64,000 nt of DNA from Charina bottae (Eukaryota > Chordata > Lepidosauria > Squamata > Charinaidae), in contig JALMGJ010000019.1 of assembly GCA_023362775.1 (NCBI GenBank), positions 2,806,501 through 2,870,500 of the forward strand, read 5' to 3'. Position numbers and translations under genes: made by a program. Shown here in pieces: positions 58,201 through 64,000 of this stretch; position 1 is the first letter of the stretch; every line of letters starts with the position of its first letter. The notes under the pieces are model-generated. The model did not search any database. It was not told the origin of the DNA and worked only from the letters and a program-made list of their open reading frames with translations.

Positions 58201-59260
58201 CTGTGAAGTGTGAAATCAGACCTGGCTCATGTAAGGAGAAGAGAGATAAAATCCCCATGAGTTTCCCTTTCTGCAGAGTAGAGTATCATCTCATGCTTTC
58301 CTGTAAACCCAGAACCCAAACATACAGTGAAAATAAAAACAGTAGGACAATTGATCCAATGTTGTTGACTTCATTTTCTGTGCTCCCAAGATTATTCAGA
58401 GGTAACCTGGTGTGCATTCTATCTTCGAGACATGGATTCTCCAAGATGCAATTACCTGGTAGGGGGGGAAAGTGTGTTGTACGTTTAGGAAAGATGCAGA
58501 GTTAGAACAGGGTTTTGTTAAGAGTGGGTTTCTCATCCCCATCAAATTCAAATATCTGGGCAGATGGAAATGCTGTCTGAATTGTGTTTCAAGTGGGAAA
58601 ACACATTTGCAGAGAGTTGAACAAATCATCTCTCTATTTGGGAAATTATGTCTACCCGTGAAAAATATATCCAGCTGTTTTGATTTCAGGTGTTATCTTT
58701 GGAGAGCTAATTTCACTTTAAAATCTTCTGGATTACTTGTCAGTTTGACATGAGCTGAATTTTGCCCTTATATGCTGACATGAAGTAGTCTCCTGTGGTC
58801 TAAAAATACACAGGATGGAAGATAACTTTATGATCAAGGGACGATTGGAGGTAATTCTTCTGCTATAGACTTTCCCCTCTATGTTGCTTTATTCAAAGGG
58901 TTGGTTCACACAAATATGGTGTTGGCAGAAGCAGGAAGTAATGAGTCATATCTGATTATTTTATTGTTTCATAGGAAATTCACAAATACTAAGGGCAGGA
59001 CCTTCCCAGGAGTAGGCAATATCATGTTGAATTATCTCCTAAGGGACAAGTACTGTACTTTATGTTTAGTTATTGATATCTCCCTTACTTTTCCTCCCAA
59101 TTCAACTATCTTGAAAAAGACGAGGAAAGTTCAGCCTGGCTCTTACTTGACTGGAGACTACTAAACTAGGATTTGGTTCAGCAGTGTCAGTCAGTGGCAA
59201 GAACCACTTCCCTATTGTTGCGAAGAAAACAACATAGATCTGTCTAAGTTGTCCCCTGGA
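55234..59260. other. No gene seen; largest repeat-poor stretch
   Basis: About 4 kb in which I recognise no transposable element. The longest frame is 147 codons (56515-56958, +) and two overlapping frames of about 115 codons lie at 55351-55721. None has a recognisable domain, splice-flanked exon look or codon pattern that I trust. Possible intronic or regulatory DNA. Confidence 0.4.
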
Positions 59261-59264
59261 GTTC

Positions 59265-59465
59265 ACTCCAGAGAGATTTTGCCTTCCTTTTTTCCTTCTC
59301 GGAACTCAAAGTGGCTTACTGTTACCCTGTGGGAGAAACTGAATTAGAGAATGACTGCCCCAAAGTTATCCAGGGAATTTTCATGACTGAAAGTGAACTT
59401 ATACCTGGATCTCCACAATTCTTGTACAGAACTTTAACCACAACACCATACTGGCTTTCAGAGTT
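59265..59465 (-). mobile_element. tRNA-derived SINE (old)
   Basis: Minus strand: GAAAGCCAGTATGGTGTTGTGG (A box region), GTGGAGATCCAGGTATAAGTTC (B box region), GATAACTTTGGGGCAGTC, CACAGGGTAACAGTAAGCCA, CTTTGAGTTCCGAGAAGG. Widely spread reptilian tRNA SINE type; diverged. Confidence 0.6.
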
Positions 59466-59930
59466 CTATTGTTTTAGTCGGTAACTTCCAGACACCGAAC
59501 AATTCCCCAGTACAACAGAAATCTGAACAACACACAATAAGTCTAAACTTCTCTTTCTGATAACAACAGATCTGAAAGACCAGGTCCCTTAGTTGTGCCT
59601 AATTCTGTGCTGAATTTCTCCAATTTCTCAAAAGTACTCTTGTCCCATGGAAGATATGATTTTCAGCAAATTGTCACATGGCAGCTGCCCTGATTGCCAG
59701 TGTTTCCATGAGGGAAATTAACTTACATCTTCTACGGAGCCTATCAGAATGATACATACAGTCCACCTTCCCTTAAGCTGTCCGAGTAGAGAGATATGGA
59801 TGCTACATTATGTCATGTGTGAAGTTTTACATGATTTTGACCTCCCTACTTGGGGGGAGAGGAATAATTTATCTATTTTTACACAGTGTACTGTGTATGC
59901 TGTGTGGTGTTTTCAGTTACATTGACCACC

Positions 59931-60292
59931 AGGAGGCAGTATAAAAAAGGTAAAGGTTCCCCCCGCACATTTGTGCAGTCGTGTCCGACTCTAGGGGCCG
60001 GTGCTCATCTCCGTTTGTTAGCCGAAGAGCCAGTGTTGTCCGAAGACGCTTCCACGGTCATGTGGCCGGCATGATGCGCGTGGAACGCTGTTACCTACCC
60101 ACCGAAGTGGTACCTATTCATCTACTTGCATTTGCATGCTTTCGAATTGCTAGGTTGGCAAGAGCTGGAGCTAGTGCGGGACCTCACTCCGCACGCAGGG
60201 CTAGGGATTCGAACCTCCGAACTTGTGATCTTCCGATCGACAAGCCTGGCATCTTACCCGCTGAGCCACCACGCCCCTTAGGAGGCAGTATA
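59931..60292 (-). mobile_element. Sauria-type SINE with 13-bp target duplication
   Basis: AGGAGGCAGTATA at 59931-59943 and 60280-60292. Minus orientation, near consensus, CpG retained. Confidence 0.94.
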
Positions 60293-61620
60293 GTTTTATC
60301 TTATTGGGACTTGCCAGATGTACAGTACATACTCAAATATTTTCTAGGAGGTTCAAACCCTCTGCCAGGAATTGAACTCATGGGCCACTGCACTTTAGGA
60401 GCCTCATATGGGGACATGATATACCAGAAAACCCATATCCCTCTACTCCAAAAGCTTAAGTGAAGGTGGACTGTATAAGCCATTCTGATAGACATCCATC
60501 TTGGTGGGAATTCTAGGAGTTGAAGTCCATGTATCTGGAAGTTTCCCAGCTGGGAAATATTGGTTTATGGCTTTTTGCCAGTTAACCAGAAAAACAAGAA
60601 GTTAAAACTGTGGAGTTATAGGGAACACTCAACCTTTACTTTCTAACTCATTAATTGTCTTGATGGGCAAGGAATGCATTTCAGCAAGCATTTTAAAATG
60701 AGTGCCTTCTTTCTTTGAGCATTTGTTTCTCAGAAGCTCCCTTTTGTTCAGTTCAGAATCCCATCCTAGCCTAGAGAGAGAGGGAAAAAAAGCATACCAC
60801 TGGACAATTTTCTATAGCAAAGAGCATTGCAATAAATCTAATTAGCATCCAAATTAAATTCTAGGAGCCATGATTATTATACCGTAATATACTGTACCAT
60901 ACTCAGAAATGATTTATTTTAGAAAAAGATCAGGAAATGAATCTCTGGTGTCCATTTATATATATTTGTCTAGGGTCTAATTGTGCATAGAGAAAATAAC
61001 AAGTTTTAGTAAAAATAAGACTGGAAACAGATATGTTAAGAAAAGGCATTTTTCATTAAGATAAAAAGGCTCTCAGCTGCTAAGAACTGTGGAAGCCAGA
61101 ACATTGTGGTCATTTATCTTGGGCTGAATGCAGCCGTTTATCAGCTTCTTTTTGCCCTTGTTCTTCTCTCTCTTCTTCTCTCTCTTTTCTCCATCTCATT
61201 GGGCAAATCAACCTCTCTAAAGTATTTACTCAGCTACCAATAGCAAAACCAAAGTTATTTTATCTATCTTGAGGGGAACATTTCCCGCATATCAACCTGA
61301 TACTACTTCTCTTTCCCTACTTTAATCTCCTCCCCCTCTTCTCACTGTGGCCACTTCGATTGTGAGCAAAAGAACCAGCCACTTTCTGGACCTCAGTTCA
61401 GTTCAAGAGCAATTTTGTGGCTGATTCTACTTTCCAATGTTTGATGATGGGGATGGACAGAGAGCACACAGTCTGTTGACTTGGGGGAATGGGGGAATAA
61501 TAATCCAATTAGGTAGGGACTTGATACAAAGCTACCAATTAAATTATTCTTGGATTATTTTGATGCAATAGGGAGAAAAGTGTGATTTATTGTGAAATAA
61601 TAAATAATTATTTATGTAAT
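60293..61620. other. No gene seen
   Basis: Unique AT-rich DNA. The piece at about 60340-60400 shares GGTTCAAAC/GGAATTGAACTCA with 4945-4985 and may be an old repeat. Confidence 0.45.
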
Positions 61621-61623
61621 ATT

Positions 61624-61930
61624 AGAGAGAGAGGGGAAAGGAAGGAAGGAAGGAAGGAAGGAAGGAAGGAAGGAAGGAAGGAAGGAAGGAAGGAAGGAAG
61701 GAAGGTTTGGGAGAGGTTTGGGAGAGGGAGAGGGAGAGGGAGAGGGAGAGGGAGAGGGAGGGAGGGAGGGAGGGAGGGAGGAAGGAAGGAAGGAAGGGAG
61801 GGAGGGAGGGAGGGAGGGAGGGAGGGAGGGAGGTTTTGAGAGGTTTTTGAGAGGGAGGGAGGGAGGGAGGAAGGGAGGGAGGGAGGGAGGTTTTAAGAGG
61901 TTTTTGAGAGGGAGGGAGGGAGGGAGGGAA
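61624..61930. repeat. 300-bp purine tract (GGAA)n/(GGGA)n
   Basis: About 17 AAGG units, then (GAGGGA)n, then (AGGG)n blocks, with only short T runs (GGTTTTGAGAGGTTTTTGAG, repeated with about 57-bp spacing). Reading frames through it in either direction are artefacts. Confidence 0.97.
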
Positions 61931-62084
61931 GGTTTTTTTCAGGTGAAAAGCTTGCTGTATCAATGAGAAACTGTACACCTAGAACTTTCCATTTCAACCA
62001 AATGGCCCCCACTCTACTGTTGTTTAGACCAGCTGTGAAGACCTCTTCACCAAGGCCCCCAGTGAGGGAGAGTGAGAACCCTTG

Positions 62085-62200
62085 CTTCATTACGCTTGCT
62101 ATCTTTTATCTTTATCTTTTATTGCTTTTATTGTGAGCCTCCCAGAGTTATTGAGAGTCAGGCGGCAGACAAGTTTAATAAATTATTGTTACAATTTATG
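62085..62200 (+). mobile_element. L2/CR1-like LINE 3' end
   Basis: ATTGTGAGCCTCCCAGAGTT, ATTGAGAGTCAGGCGGCAGA and CAAGTTTAATAAATTATTG: the inverted-stem 3' signature of L2-like LINEs, with a different terminal repeat from the other copies. Confidence 0.6.
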
Positions 62201-62985
62201 CTTTATATGTATCTGCACTGTCAGGTTGCTCTGTCATGAGTCCTGGCCACCAACCATATAAGGAGCAGAAATGGACAAAGTCTTCTACCTGTCTCCAGCC
62301 AGCCATGAATGCTATCCCCCATCTTTGTTTTCCTGATCTAAGTTGAAAGAAATGTCTTCTGGCTTGTGCCAGCTCAAGAGTTGCTCTCTGATTTGCCTAG
62401 AGAGGCAGGAAGATACTGTCACTTGGGTCACTGTAGTTTTCTAATCTCTGCTGTTAGTAATGGTACTCTAGTTGGGTAATAGTTATAGCCCTTGCCTGAT
62501 ATGCAGAACATTACCAGTTCAAAGCCTGGCAGAATTAAAATATATATACTATTTTTCTTTCCCTGAGCTACCTACCTTTCTACTGGGCTATTTTTTTAAA
62601 AAATATGTCCATCAGTGCATCATTTTGTTGTTATTTGAGGAAGAAGGGTCTCACCCCAGTTCTCAAACAGCCCAAATGAATTAGTACCTTGAATCGGTAC
62701 CCTGGAATGGTATACTGGTGGGCTTATTAAAAAAGAAAAAGCCAAGATTGAATACAGTACCTGCAAGACGCTGGTAAAGTTCAGAGAAAGAAATCTAGGA
62801 AATAATAATAATTATGCTGGGTTTTGAATGAATAATGTTCTGAGTATCAGGCAAAGGTTATGACTACTGCATTACTGAGAGGTACCAGTAAAAGATGCTG
62901 CAGCAGACTTTACTGAGCCCAACATGGGAAGATGCAAGAAAAGAATGTAATTGTAAGGGTGGTGGTTGTGCCTGCATACATTTGA
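62201..62985. other. No gene seen
   Basis: Unique DNA. Confidence 0.45.
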
Positions 62986-62988
62986 GAT

Positions 62989-63041
62989 GGATGGATGGAT
63001 GGATGGATGGATGGATGGATGGATGGATGGATGGATGGATG

Positions 63042-63104
<63 letters not shown>
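62989..63104. repeat. (GGAT)n-(GATA)n microsatellite
   Basis: About 14 GGAT units followed by about 15 GATA units, directly against the 3' end of the R4-type LINE (minus strand: LINE, then TATC, then ATCC). Confidence 0.97.
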
Positions 63105-63106
<2 letters not shown>

Positions 63107-64000
63107 AATTCCCTTCTCACCCCTATGAGTGTTATGTGTCTTCCTCAACCTCGGGTCCTCTACCAGAGGCCTGGGAGTTTGAGGGTTCTGCACAGAATCT
63201 TAGCTGTTCCTAGCACTGCACTCTTCTGGACAGAGAGCTCTGATGTTGTTCCTGGGATCTCTTGGAGCCATTCTCCCAGCTTGGGAGTCACAGCCCTGAG
63301 TGCTCCTACCACCACTGGGACCACTTTGGCCTTCACTTTCCACATCCTCTATAGTTCCTTCTTCAGGCCCTGTTACTTCTCCAGCTTCTCATACTCTTTC
63401 TTCCTGATGTTGCTGTCACTTGGCACCGCTACATCTATCACCATTGCTGTCTTCTGGTCCTTGTCTACTACCACGATGTCTGGTTGATTGGCCAGTACCT
63501 GCCTGTCTGTCTGGTTCTGGAAGTCCCACAGGATCTTAGCCCTGTCATTCTCCACGACCTTCTGAGGAATCTCCCATCTGGACTTTGGAGGGTCTAGCCC
63601 ATACACTGTGCAGATGTTCCTATACACAACACCAGCTTGGTTGTGCCATTCAGTGTATGCTGGCTGTTCCTGCCTGCATCTTACACCCTGCCACTATGTG
63701 TTGGACTCTCTCTGAGGCCTCTCTGAACAGTCTGCACCTTGGGTCCTGTTTAGTGTGGTAGACCACTGCTTCTATGGATCTGGTGCTTAGTGCCTGTTCT
63801 TGTGCTGTCTTTTAGTCCAGCCCTTTCCAGCTACTTCCCAATGTTAGCCACCTCAGCTATCTGTCGATGGTACATCCCATGCAGGGTCTTGTCTTGCCAT
63901 GGCATTTCCTCTGCTTGATCTTTCTTCCATGTCTGCTGCTGCTTCAGGCATTCAGCAGCTCATCTTTAGGTGCCATCTGCACATAATACACCCCCCCTCT
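63105..64000 (-). mobile_element. R4/Dong-type LINE 3' part, runs off the window
   Basis: Minus-strand coding remnants of a LINE with a restriction-enzyme-like endonuclease, continuing beyond the right edge (5' direction of the element). The 3' end at about 63105 is followed by TATC/ATCC repeats. Bases 63840-63910 still read as MPWQDKTLHGMYHRQIAEVA-like sequence, which lies upstream of the zinc-finger region in this family. Confidence 0.85.
63160..63760 (-). pseudogene. R4-type restriction-like endonuclease, C-terminus
   Basis: Reading right to left: a Cys/His cluster DPRCRLF...VQHIVAGCKM (a CCHC finger in which the second Cys is read as Phe), a small frameshift near 63665, then RNICTVYGLDPPKSRWEIPQ, VVENDRAKILWDF and TDRQVLANQPDIVVVDKDQK with VIDVAVPSDSNIRKKEYEKL. 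The PDI...D-x-K and following VIDVA are the PD-(D/E)xK nuclease core used to cut the target. A further frame change near 63360 precedes VVPVVVGALRAVTPKLGEWL, SVQKSAVLGTAKIL and RTLKLPGLW. At least two frameshifts and a lost zinc ligand: inactive. The family is recognised from these motifs. Confidence 0.85.

Noticed and set aside
61582..61978. Lys/Glu/Gly-rich and Pro/Ser/Leu-rich frames
   Set aside because: Translations of the purine tract.
63373..63627. Host nuclease gene
   Set aside because: The PD-(D/E)xK domain is flanked by the zinc-finger and C-terminal blocks of R4-type LINEs and carries frameshifts.

Overview
The window is vertebrate nuclear DNA, most probably from a squamate reptile. 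It carries the autonomous LINE BovB (RTE clade) together with the short elements that borrow its tail (Sauria-type SINEs), L2 LINEs together with an L2-tailed SINE, squamate-type L1, Penelope-like elements, a Rex1/CR1-type LINE ending in an (AATAG)n tail, and an R4/Dong-type LINE. The Rex1-(AATAG)n coupling is something I associate with snakes, but I cannot assign a family of squamate from this sequence alone. I found no convincing host protein-coding exon, no rRNA or functional tRNA gene and no CRISPR. The stretch reads as intergenic or deep intronic DNA.

Layout. 0-10 kb: a minus-strand L1 ORF1 remnant carrying a Sauria SINE and lying next to a Penelope-type end; two more Sauria SINEs with perfect target duplications; a plus-strand L1 ORF2 3' fragment; a 5S-rRNA-derived SINE; and a Penelope-like GIY-YIG endonuclease remnant interrupted by an L2 3' fragment. 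10-18 kb: mostly unique AT-rich DNA, one Sauria SINE, one L2-tailed tRNA SINE and a possible RFX (X-box) site. 18.2-23.5 kb: the most structured locus, a BovB endonuclease domain broken by an almost full-length, almost intact minus-strand L2, with only the BovB 3' end resuming beyond it. 24-33 kb: Sauria SINEs (one inserted inside a hexamer microsatellite) and a BovB 3' half. 33-40 kb: L2, Rex1/(AATAG)n, two non-autonomous hAT elements with 8-bp duplications, a solo LTR with a 5-bp duplication, a second LTR-like block and long microsatellites. 40-49 kb: unique DNA, a BovB 3' half with an open frame, Sauria SINEs, a 5S SINE split by an L2-tailed SINE, and a Penelope inverted repeat. 49-64 kb: largely unique DNA with microsatellites, LTR-like blocks, one more Sauria SINE, a 300-bp purine tract and, at the right edge, the 3' part of an R4-type LINE.

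The elements form two partnerships. The BovB machinery shares its 3' end with the Sauria SINEs. The L2 machinery shares its 3' end (GCCC-GAG-GGGCGG followed by a TAAA-type tail) with the second tRNA SINE. Perfect 10-13 bp target duplications on most Sauria SINEs, and long open frames in L2 and BovB, argue that these families were active recently in this lineage. Nothing here clearly amounts to a new biological system. The observations most worth checking are the nested L2-in-BovB locus with missing target sequence, the L2 5' tandem monomers, the CpG-rich hAT element and a few candidate conserved or hairpin sequences.
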